From the NCBI GenBank assembly GCA_015179025.1, contig WHUX01000009.1, forward strand, positions 710,300-774,299: 64,000 nt of DNA. Direction: 5' to 3'. Source of the DNA: Terfezia claveryi (taxonomy: Eukaryota > Ascomycota > Pezizomycetes > Pezizales > Pezizaceae). A program made the translations under genes and the position numbers. Within the stretch, counting starts at the first letter, position 1, and each line of letters starts with the position of its first letter. The notes below the pieces were generated by a model. It was not told the DNA's origin and made no database searches. It was given only the letters and a program-made list of their open reading frames with translations. This document shows positions 22,721 to 32,570 of this stretch, one piece after another.

Positions 22721-25263
22721 CTGCTCATTCCCTTTCCACATGACCCTTCTTGGAGGCAAGTTTTGCCATGCCCTTTGAAATAACAAACCTCCTTGAATCA
22801 AAAACTTCAAGGCATTCTATCTGAAAGAATCAAACTGCTTATCCGTCATCGCTTCTAGCCTTTCAAGATCCTACAAAAATTTCTGAATCTTCCTTATTTC
22901 CTCCGGCATTTCTCTTTCTTCTTCTCCATCCTCAATAACTTCAATTTCCTCAAATTCATTCGCTACTAATTTCCCATCCATCTTGTCCTCTAACTCTTCC
23001 TCATCTGATACGTCAGAGTCTTCTTCTGATTGCCTTCTTCGGGATAATAAATCTGGTCCTTTGTGCCTGCTACCAAGTACGTGTTTGATTTCAAAGGCAA
23101 ATAACTTGATCCATGCTGACCATCGATTCACTACGGATCCTGGCAGGTCCAAAGCTGGTTGGTTTAGCTGATGAACAAGCGTTCTTACATTAATTTCAAC
23201 TAAAAACCTAACTCTATATAAGTACATATGGAACTTTTTCAATGCCTTAAGGAGACCCCGACATTCCAACTTTCCGGAATCATACTTCTTCTCAGCAGCA
23301 GTCCACATTCCTGATTCATATTGAGCTGGATGTCTTTTTCTGGATTCCAGTTCTTCCTACTGCAAAATTGCCCTCCATCCGGCTAAGGACGAATCGACAT
23401 ACAGTACAATTCTTTCTTTTGAGTCATAATCAATTGGCTTGAGAGTAGGCACACTGATCAAAACCTTCTTCAACTTATCCATTACTTGTTGTTGTTCACC
23501 CGTCCACTCAAATTCTACATTCTTTTTCCCCAGGTGAAAAAGTGGTTTCGCAATCGTCGAGAAATCTTTAATCCAAATTCTGTAATAGACGCATAGTCCC
23601 AAGAATGCTCGCACATCGGTAAGATCCACACATGAGGGCCAACTAGTAATTTTTCGGGTCTTTATCTCTTCTGGCATTCTTCCATTCATCCCACACACAT
23701 AAGCCACAATCTTCAACTGTTCCATTAGAAACTCACTCTTAAACCCAGAAATTGTTCCTCCAGCTCGTTCTATATCTGCTAGCACCTTATCAATAGATAT
23801 AATGGCATCTAGAACAAATTTTCTAATACTTGGTGCTATTTCAATCAGCTTTCTATTCTCATACAAAAACAAGCTTCTAGTCTGCGGCTTAACTCCAACG
23901 TCATTAATAAATAGCTTGCTTTTCTTAGTAGTTATCTGGTCCTTCAAAATCTTCTTCATTATCCTGTTGAATACCTGCACTCCATTTGTATATCCTTGTG
24001 GTAGGGTAGTCATTCTAAGAAGTCCTAGTAGAGTTTGAAATGCAGTCATATCTCTGCTAACCTCCGCTAGCTCATATTGATCATACCTGAAAAACAAGTC
24101 GAGCAAGGATAGCAATGGAAATCCAATGAAGTTCTCGCTATATTCTTCTGCAGATGGAGGCAAGCTCGCATCCTTAATGGTTACTGCATTCAATCTTTGA
24201 GCTGCGTTGATGTGTCGATATCCCTTATCTTTTTTTTTAACCAGGAACCAGGGATTACGGTATAGACAACAACATCTTTCCAAAGCCCCACATTCAAGCT
24301 TCCTCTTCACGATATCAATAACCTCTTCTTCTAGTACTTTCGGGACTTGAAAATTGGCAGCTTGCTATGGTACATGTTCGATAGTAGGAATCCCATGAGA
24401 TGGTTCAACTTCAGACTTGAAAACCCCTTTCTCCGTAAAATCAAAAGCAATTCCTACTTTCCTGCTAAACAAAACTTCCATAAGAACATCCCGTTCTTTA
24501 GCAGTGATTGTTTCTCCAATCTTCAACTTGGTAATTCTTTCCAGAGTGAGCCTTTCCCCTCTTTTCAAAGAAGAAAACTTAGGGATAGTCCATGGGTATT
24601 TGTTTTCAAGTGACGGATGTCCTATAAGATGTTCCTTCCAATTCTCTAACCGTTCAGGTTTGAATCTCCCTTTATGTGGAATATTAGCAGGACGAATTTT
24701 TTCTTGCTTTCTCTTATATAGGGTCCGTCCTTCTATCTTTTTAAGCGAATCTGACACTCGTGTAAAGCTCCTTACACAAATGTTATCTTTTCCTTCTATA
24801 ATTCTCGGCAGCTTCCTTTTTTCTATCTTTAACGTAAAAACATCCCCATTTTCATCAACTTGAACTTCCTCCCATACCTCACATCCTAGGTTATTGGACT
24901 CAACATCCGAATCCTCAGGAGTATCATCAACTTGTCCATTGACCTTCAAGCAAGCCTTTATCCATCTAGCTTCATTTCAATTTCATTCATAATGAGATGG
25001 AACTGAGCAGAATGTGACCGTGTTTCCTTTTTCGTCAGGTATCGTAGTATAACAACTCCCATCGTCTCTATTGTCATGCTTCGCTCTGACCATTCTCTCC
25101 CAAGGCTTTCCCAAGATTACGTCCTGGGATAAGTTTTCCATAACAAAAAATCGATATTTAGTTGATATCCCTCCAATCCTTACCTCAACATCATGACAAA
25201 TTCCATATGCCTTCGTCCTTTGATTTTTTGCTGCTCTAACAGACCAATCCACAGCTAAATCAA
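22721..25263 (-). pseudogene. Gypsy-1 protease (3' half), reverse transcriptase and RNase H
   Basis: Read on the minus strand from 25263. The protease part reads IDLAVDWSVRAAKN, GICHDVEVRIGG, FFVMENLSQDVILGKPW, continuing the half at 48045. A linker (24949-24365) leads to RT (24310-23357): NPWFLVKKKDKGYRH, TTLPQGYTNGVQVFNRI, then the active-site strand reads FINDVGVKP where a functional enzyme has two Asp, so the first is Asn (catalytic loss). VRAFLGLCVYYRIWIKDF and the RNase H start LYVDSSLAGWRAIL follow. RNase H and an acidic linker end near 22871. Several stops and frameshifts. It runs in frame into the integrase at 16560 when B is removed. Confidence 0.88.
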
Positions 25264-25265
25264 TA

Positions 25266-25292
25266 CTGTACCAAAAAGCGGGATGTTATCGC
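25266..25292. repeat. Terminal inverted repeat of D, left
   Basis: Begins CTGTACCAAAAAGCG after TA; inverted match to 48016-48042 with one mismatch. Confidence 0.75.
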
Positions 25293-25774
25293 TCGGGTGG
25301 TGATTCTGCTTCTCTATAAGTACTAAGAGCACTGTCCGGGTGGCTGAACTTTATCGGCCTAGCGAATAAAGTTATATTATACCACATATTTCCGAAAATG
25401 CCACAGCAATCCCGGATCGCATTAAATCTGTACTTGGGTGGGACCTGAAGTTGGTTAAATAAAATAGCGGTACAATCTTAATACAGTATTGCAAAGAGTA
25501 TTTAGTTTGAATCAGTAATAATTGCAAAGACACCAAGTAGATTAGAATACATTACAGATATGGGATGGCTATCAATGCCTCACCAATCTCATGCGAAGAA
25601 CGAGCAAGTACTAAGTTCTTCTTCTCCTTAGTACTTCTTACTTAAAGTACTTCTTAACCCTCTTAATACTATGAGGTAGATCACTTTGAAATCAGATTGT
25701 ATAAGGTAGAATAAGATTTGCATTAAGTACTTAAAATAGATCGAAATTCGCCAAAAAATAACGATCACATTGCC
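25293..25774. other. D left subterminal region, no gene
   Basis: Noncoding, with AAGTACTT-type short palindromes (25580-25740). A second CAATACTGTA-like decamer (inverted, 25475-25484) may be a subterminal repeat. Confidence 0.4.
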
Positions 25775-25814
25775 ATCACACACGTTATACTATGTATAAT
25801 TCCTACATGTGTGA
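25775..25814. repeat. ACGTAG-type palindrome after accessory gene D
   Basis: Arms ATCACACACGT and ACATGTGTGAT with a 12-18 bp A/T centre, starting at the stop codon of accessory gene D. Confidence 0.6.
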
Positions 25815-26377
25815 TCAATCATTCGCCACCTCTACAACTTCAGCCTTCATCACCTTCATCATTTTCCTTAACATCCTCTATGCCATTTCCTTATCCGGCC
25901 ATGCCATCCCCTGAAATAACACTCTAACAGCTTGCTCCACCGCTAAAGCTTCATCCTTCTCTTCTTCACCAAGCGCCTCACACTTTAGTTCTTCCACCCC
26001 CTCCTCCATGTCCAAGTTAATAACAGGGATGTCTACCTAGTATTTCCTCCTCTTTTCAATCTCATTTGTAGCCCTCTTACGCTTGCGATGGTTAGGGGCA
26101 GCCTCTACATCCTTCGCTTCTCCTGCATCAACCTCCCTACCCTTACCTTTATCCATTCTCACCTCTTTGCTCAGTCTAGGCTCAGCTCCAGATTCAGCTT
26201 CGGCTTCCTTCGGGGGTGATGCAGAAGATTCATGGGGGATCGACCCCTGCAGTTCCACTACCACCTCAGAGCCAGGAAGTTCCTTGTCAATGTTCTCAAG
26301 ATCCAAGTTTGGAGGTTGAGTAGCAGCTTCAGTAATAGAAGAAAAAGAATTTTGGGAAGAAGAAAGTAAGGTTCATC
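25815..26377 (-). pseudogene. Accessory gene D, C-terminal half
   Basis: Read from the foldback junction at about 26377 to TGA at 25815. It has the Ser/Gln/Pro stretch, an acidic middle (PKEAEAESGAEP), RMDKGKGREVD, a basic run RKRKRATNEIEKRRK, then DIPVINLDMEEGVEELK, matching DIPVINLDVDEGVDELK of the Gypsy-1 copies, and a helical end. A TAG replaces a residue near 26040. It completes the N-terminal half at 30997-31615. Confidence 0.75.
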
Positions 26378-27021
26378 ACGAAAGATTTTTCCTCGCCTCA
26401 ACGCCCCTCTAGGCCTCCTGACGGACTATACCAACCCCTTGGACGCCTGGTCGCCCCATGCGCCGTAACGGCCACCTGTTGATGCGATCCACGCCCTGAC
26501 GTTGTACTCAGAAGGTTGGCGCCCTAGGGTTCAGTATTGTGCAACAGCGCCCTGGCACCCTATCTTGTGCATCCGCGCCCTCAAGCCGTATACTGTGTTT
26601 CTGCCCCTAGGCGCCAATCCATAGTCATCCAACGTCCAGGTGCTATAAGACCGCAGCATGCCTCTGTAACGCAGGTGTGCGCCCTGGCACAACAACCTGA
26701 CAGGCAACATGTCCACTCTACTTGGCGCACACGGAGAATAATGGTAATAGCGGCCAGGCAAACGCAGCCAGGCAGAGAGGGGCAGTCAGGCAAAGGCAGC
26801 CAGGTATAAGCAATACATTGCATGCACTAGGTGAACTTGAGCTTCTATATACACTGATGAGCCATATTTGTACCTCCACCGAACCATTCCATCATAGATC
26901 CCAATAGGACTCTGTCCTGCACATATGCCTCCCACAATCCAGCCCTTCCCAGACCTCAGCAGTCTCCAAAGTAGTAACCGCCCTCGCTGATGTAGTTATC
27001 CACTGCCACGAGCAACCCCTA

Positions 27022-27830
27022 GTAGTAGAGCAATTAGCTAGGCAGTCCCACGAAGTCCGCGAATTTGCTGGCGAGTCCACGTACCTAGCTATGTCTGTGC
27101 ATATTGATAGGGGATACCTCGGGAGTGTCCTAAGAGCAATTAGCTAGGCAGTCCTACAGCGGATTTGCTAGCGAGTCCACGTACCTAGCTATGTCTGTGC
27201 ATATTAATAGGGAATATCTCGGGAGTGCACTTGCGGAGTCCTAAGAGCAATTAGCAATGCCTTCACATAGAGTCCTCTGGCTTTCTAGCGAGTTCACATA
27301 CCTAGCTATGTCTGTGAATATTGATAGGGGATATCTCAGCGGAGTCCTAAGAGAAATTAGCATTGCCTTCACATAGAGTCCGCTGGTTTCTGGCGAGTTC
27401 ACGTACCTAGCTATGCCTGTGTCTCCGCACATAGATTGGGTTACCTCGCAACTGCACTTTGGGCGTCCTAAGAGCAATTAGCAATGCCTTCACATAGAGT
27501 TCGCTGGCTTCTGGCGAGTTCCGTACCTAGCTATGCCTGTGTCTGCGCACATAGATTGGGGATATCTCGCAACTGCAGTTTGGGCGTCCTAAGAGCAATT
27601 AGCAATGCCTTCACATAGAGTCCGCTGGTTTCTGGCGAGTTCAGTACCTAGCTATGCCTGTGTCTGCGCACATAGATTGGGGATATCTCGCAACTGCAGT
27701 TTGGGCGTCCTAAGAGCAATTAGCTAGGCCTTCACATAGAGTCCGCGGGTTGTCTGGCGAGTTCACGCACCTGGCTATGTCTGCGCATATAGATGGGGGA
27801 TATCTCGAGAGTGCACTGGGGGAGTCCTAA
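27022..27830. repeat. Left-arm tandem repeats, about 7 units of 107-120 bp
   Basis: Units begin with AGAGCAATTAGC at about 27022, 27132, 27244, 27351, 27471, 27590 and 27710, and contain GTACCTAGCTATG and GATATCTCG. Confidence 0.85.
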
Positions 27831-28119
27831 CCTCAGCGCTGGCTGCTTGACCTTCCGCCGACTACTGGCTGGCTGCGTTATGTGTCATACCTGTGAAAAG
27901 AGGGGGTGCACGTGCTCTCGTGTTCTGTTGGTTCGTGCAGCCCGGGAAATATGTGTCGGTTGACGCGGCCGGGAAATATGTGTTGATTGGTCGGAAGGCA
28001 GATTTGCGCTCGCTGTGTGACAGATCAGCACATGCATGTTTCAGGCTACATATGCCCGCCAGCCGTGGGTTTACCGAAGTGGGTAATAGGAGCACTGATG
28101 GCGGGCTTGTTCATATGGA

Positions 28120-28930
28120 CTTGTGCATGCCAGAAACTCGTGCTTTTGGAGACTTATATATATATATGCGAGAAACTCGTGCTTTGGAGATATATATATA
28201 TATATGCGAGAAACTCGTGCTTTTGAGGCTTATTAGTATATATGCTAGAATCTCGTGCTTTTGGAGGCTGATATATATATATGCGAGAAACTCATGCTTT
28301 TGAGCCTTATTAGTATATATGCGAGAATCTCGTGCTTTTGAGGGCGAGAATCTCGTGCTTTTGGAGACATATAGAGAAATGCATGCATTCGCGGGCATAT
28401 ATATATATATATGTGCGAGAAACTCGTGCTTTTGGAGACATAGAGAAATGCATGCATTCGCGGGCATATATATATATATATGTGCGAGAAACTCATGCTT
28501 TTGGAGATATATATATATATATATGCGAGAAACTCGTGCTTTTGGAGATATATGTATATATATGCGAGAATCTCGTGCTTTTGAGGCTTATAGATTGATA
28601 GATCTAGAGGCTGCCAATGCATAAGTTTCTCGTCTGTGCACATATATTCGTCTTGCCCGCGAATGCATGCATTTCTCTATGTCTCCAAAAGCACGAGATT
28701 CTCGCCCTCAAAAGCACGAGATTCTCGCATATATACTAATAAGGCTCAAAAGCATGAGTTTCTCGCATATATATATATCAGCCTCCAAAAGCACGAGATT
28801 CTAGCATATATACTAATAAGCCTCAAAAGCACGAGTTTCTCGCATATATATATATATATCTCCAAAGCACGAGTTTCTCGCATATATATATATAAGTCTC
28901 CAAAAGCACGAGTTTCTGGCATGCACAAGT
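28120..28930. repeat. Central (TA)n / GAGAAACTCGTGCTTTT repeats of the foldback element
   Basis: More than a dozen copies of GCGAGAAACTCGTGCTTTTG alternate with (TA)n runs; orientation flips at about 28640. The repeat itself is a small hairpin (CGAG-AAA-CTCG). Open frames of YIYIY type here are artefacts. Confidence 0.85.
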
Positions 28931-29229
28931 CCATATGAACAAGCCCGCCATCAGTGCTCCTATTACCCACTTCGGTAAACCCACGGCTGGCGGGCATATG
29001 TAGCCTGAAACATGCATGTGCTGATCTGTCACACAGCGAGCGCAAATCTGCCTTCCGACCAATCAACACATATTTCCCGGCCGCGTCAACCGACACATAT
29101 TTCCCGGGCTGCACGAACCAACAGAACACGAGAGCACGTGCACCCCCTCTTTTCACAGGTATGACACATAACGCAGCCAGCCAGTAGTCGGCGGAAGGTC
29201 AAGCAGCCAGCGCTGAGGTTAGGACTCCC

Positions 29230-30245
29230 CCAGTGCACTCTCGAGATATCCCCCATCTATATGCGCAGACATAGCCAGGTGCGTGAACTCGCCAGACAAC
29301 CCGCGGACTCTATGTGAAGGCCTAGCTAATTGCTCTTAGGACGCCCAAACTGCAGTTGCGAGATATCCCCAATCTATGTGCGCAGACACAGGCATAGCTA
29401 GGTACGTGAACTCGCCAGAAACCAGCGGACTCTATGTGAAGGCAATGCTAATTGCTCTTAGGACGCCCAAAGTGCAGTTGCGAGATATCCCCAATCTATG
29501 TGCGCAGACACAGGCATAGCTAGGTACGTGAACTCGCCAGAAACCAGCGGACTCTATGTGAAGGCAATGCTAATTGCTCTTAGGACGCCCAAAGTGCAGT
29601 TGCGAGATATCCCCAATCTATGTGCGCAGACACAGGCATAGCTAGGTACGTGAACTCGCCAGAAAACCAGCGGACTCTATGTGAAGGCATTGCTAATTGC
29701 TCTTAGGACGCCCAAAGTGCAGTTGCGAGATATCCCCAATCTATGTGCGCAGACACAGGCATAGCTAGGTACGTGAACTCCCAGAAAACCAGCAGACTCC
29801 ATGTGAGGGCATTGCTAATTTCTCTTAGGACTCCGCCGAGATATCCCCTATCAATATTCACAGACATAGCTAGGTATGTGAACTCGCTAGAAAACCAGCG
29901 GACTCTATGTGGAGGCATTGCTAATTGCTCTTAGGACACCGCAAGTGCCCTCCCGAGGTATCCCCTATCAATTACAGACATAGCTAGGTAAGTGAACTCG
30001 CCAAAAAACCAGCGGACTCCATGTGAGGGCATTGCTAATTGCTCTTAGGACTCCGCAAGTGCACTCCCGAGATATCCCCTATCAATATGCACAGACATAG
30101 CTAGGTACGTGGACTCGCTAGCAAATCCGCTGTAGGACTGCTAGCTAATTGCTCTTAGGACACTCCCGAGATATCCCCTATCAATATGCACAGACATAGC
30201 TAGGTACGTGGACTCTGTGGGACTGCCTAGCTAATTGCTCTACTG
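29230..30245. repeat. Right-arm tandem repeats, about 9 units
   Basis: Inverted relative to 27022-27830, with units at about 29327, 29449, 29571, 29693, 29815, 29918, 30036, 30146 and 30228. Two more units than the left arm account for the offset of about 219 bp between inner and outer symmetry axes. Confidence 0.85.
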
Positions 30246-30996
30246 CTAGGGGTTGCTCGTGGCAGTGGATAACTACATCAGCGAGGGCGGTTACTACTTT
30301 GGAGACTGCTTAGGTCTGGGAATGGCTGGATTGTGGGAGGCATATGCGCAGGACAGAGTCCTAGTGGGATCTATGATGGAATAGTTCGGTGGAAGTACAA
30401 ATATGGCTCATCAGTGTATATAGAAGCTCAAGTTCACCTAGTGCATGCAATGTATTGCTTATACCTGGCTGCCTTTGCCTGACTGCCCCTCTCTGCCTGG
30501 CTGCGTTTGCCTGGCTGCTATTACCGTTATTCTCCGCGTGCGCCAAGTAGAGTGGAAATATTGTCTGTCAGGTAGTTGTGCCAGGGCGCACACCTGCGTT
30601 ACCGAGGCATACTGTGCTCTTGTAGCACCTGGACGTTGCATGACTATGGATTGGCGCCTGGGGGCAGAAACAGTATTACGGCTTGAGGGCGCGGATGCAC
30701 AAGATAGGGCGCCAGGGCGCTGTTCCACAACGCTGAACCCCAGGGTGCAAAGCCCCAGGGTACAGCGTCACGGCATGGATTGCGTTAACAACTGGCCGTG
30801 GGGCGCGCGCTGCGAGGGAGCGGCGCCCGGGCGACAACAGTCTTCCGCGCTGCGCCGTTAACTGTCAGTTTGTCTTTAGAACATCGCGGGCGTCGGGGGC
30901 CGCAAAGGCAAACTGCAATCGTTTCTGATGTTGGGGGGTCTAAAGGTGCCCGGCCAGTGGGGTTTTGTGTCCGGCCAGCAGAACTTTCCCCAACCT

Positions 30997-31615
30997 AGGT
31001 TTCCAGCTCTGAACCAGCCAAAGCCTTCTTCCCTCTCGCTTTGCGTCTGTCTGATATAGCTTTATCAACTATATCACGTGAAGTCAACCAAGCAACCTTC
31101 TTTGTCTTCTTAGCGGCCAGCTGCTCTTGGACACTTGTCTCCAAAATAAGTTTTGCTGCTGCCCAATCCACGTGTTTCTCTGAGAACATTGCAAGCTCCC
31201 TTAGAAACTCCTCGGCCGGCCATGGTGGCATGAGGTCCCCCACCTGGTCTTCCCACTGCGCGCCCCAGGTTGCTTCCAGCCTTTCTTTTGCTTTGCCCTT
31301 CCTTCGCTCAGACTCGGTATGAATATCTGCTAAGGGCAGGATTGTTGAGGTGAAGCCGAGCTCAACGTCAGCAGTCACCCTATCCACTTGCATTTCTCTG
31401 TAGTCCTCATCCGTCTAGGCATCGATCACCTCCTTCTGGACCTGGGCTGCAAATGAGATCTATTCTGCCTGTTCTTGAGTTAGCTTGGCAACTTCCAATG
31501 CTAACTCCCACCTTTCTGGTCCATCGAGCTTAGCAAGCTTGTTTCTATATCTTTAACGGAGCCCTTGTCTCCTCTTCACTAACTTCCCTGTGATGTTGAT
31601 AATTTCGGTCGACAT
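30997..31615 (-). pseudogene. Accessory gene D, N-terminal half
   Basis: Starts at ATG 31615 (MSTEIINITGKLVKRRQGL). Stops at about 31555 (TAA), 31465 (TAG) and 31415 (TAG for Trp) break it. It aligns along its length with copy A: KLAKLDGPERWELALEVAKL against KIAKLEGIDKWEFVKEIARL, and WEDQVGDLMPPWPAEEFLREL against WEEKIGELMPSxPAEEFLREL. It ends at SELET where the foldback element enters. Divergence from A and A' is much greater than between A and A', so the D lineage is separate. Confidence 0.8.
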
Positions 31616-31660
31616 TGTTGTGTGGAGAAATGGTGTTTGAATGTTGTAAGGAAGATGAAG

Positions 31661-31680
31661 GGGATCGGGAGTATTTATAT
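31661..31680 (-). promoter_or_regulatory. TATA-type promoter of accessory gene D
   Basis: On the minus strand ATATAAATAC is followed by TCCCGATCCCC, about 50-65 bp before ATG 31615. The block matches those of copies A and A'. Confidence 0.65.
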
Positions 31681-32099
31681 TGAAGAGTGTGGCAAATTTG
31701 GGTGTGTTAGCATCGTCCACTTCATTCTTTCTAGCTCCCATTTAGTTCTAGAGGGCCTAGGTGACTCTGCCTTTTATGTTCCATGTTATTCTCGACGTTC
31801 TGGTTGCTTGTAGGAACATTCTACAAACAATAGAGTTCCATTCCATTACTTACCCTGAACTTCTTTCTGTACTTGGCCTAGTAATTCCAACACCTTCCTT
31901 TTATAGTCTTTTCTATTCGATGTGTCCCCTTAGACTGCTTTTCAGTTCTGGATCGTTTGCGAAGTTCCGTATGTTTCTAGGAAGGTTCCACAAGAAATTA
32001 CCTAAAGTATTTTGATTTAAATGCCTTAGCCATCTACTATAGCCAACATACTTCCAGAACTTTTTGGCCTCCTCAGCAACAAATAACACACCATATAAC

Positions 32100-32316
32100 A
32101 CACCAACATGTGTGATAGAACAAAAACAGGCTGTATCACACATGTTACCGGTCCTATGTGTGCAATAGAAGAAAGACAGGCTGTATCACACACGTTACTT
32201 GTCCTACGTATGTGATAGAAGAAAGACAGGCTGTATCACACACGTTACCAGTCCTATGTATATGATAGAAAAAGACAGGCTGTATCATACACGTTACCAG
32301 TCCTACGTGTGCAATA
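32100..32316 (-). repeat. Tandem array of about 50 bp with the ACGT palindrome
   Basis: Units start at about 32133, 32183, 32233 and 32282, each with TATCACACACGTTAC then GTCCTACGTATGTGATA and a GAAGAAAGACAGGC linker; a partial unit is at 32100. It is upstream of the accessory gene D promoter. The interval 31690-32100 shows no gene. Confidence 0.85.
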
Positions 32317-32570
32317 GAAGAAAGACAGGCCATAAAAAAAAGAGGAGGGTAGGGCTTAGCCAATTTGAACCAAGAGGTTATTCTAATACCATGATTCGCC
32401 ATCAATCTTACTCACAAAATGATACCTGCCATGGAGTACATCAACGATGTTCAAGATTGTTGGTGGAATAGGGCCACTTTTACTCATTAGTGTATATACT
32501 TCATAAGGTATAGCCCAGAATTCCTCTTGCATATTTCGTCGCAGGATGACAACCTAGAATAACACTCGCG

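Larger units (their letters stand above)
26374..30996. mobile_element. Foldback (giant palindrome) element inside accessory gene D
   Basis: Two arms of about 2.0 and 2.3 kb are inverted copies around a loop at about 28397-28656. Inner arms (about 27690-28370 and 28680-29360) look identical; outer arms differ by scattered bases. Each arm carries tandem repeats of about 115-120 bp, as in Drosophila FB-type elements. The host gene is split here; AGGTT at 26369-26373 and 30997-31001 may be the target duplication, but the outermost ~60-100 bp of the two ends do not match, so the limits are approximate. No transposase is present. Confidence 0.8.

Noticed and set aside
28111..28938. Mirrored 100-136 codon ORFs rich in YIYIY and KLVLL
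   Set aside because: Produced by (TA)n and GAGAAACTCG repeats in the foldback arms; no conserved protein signal.
32100..32316. CRISPR-like spaced repeats (also 422-870 and 46060-46890)
   Set aside because: The linkers are repeated too, no unique spacers exist, and the context is eukaryotic transposons.
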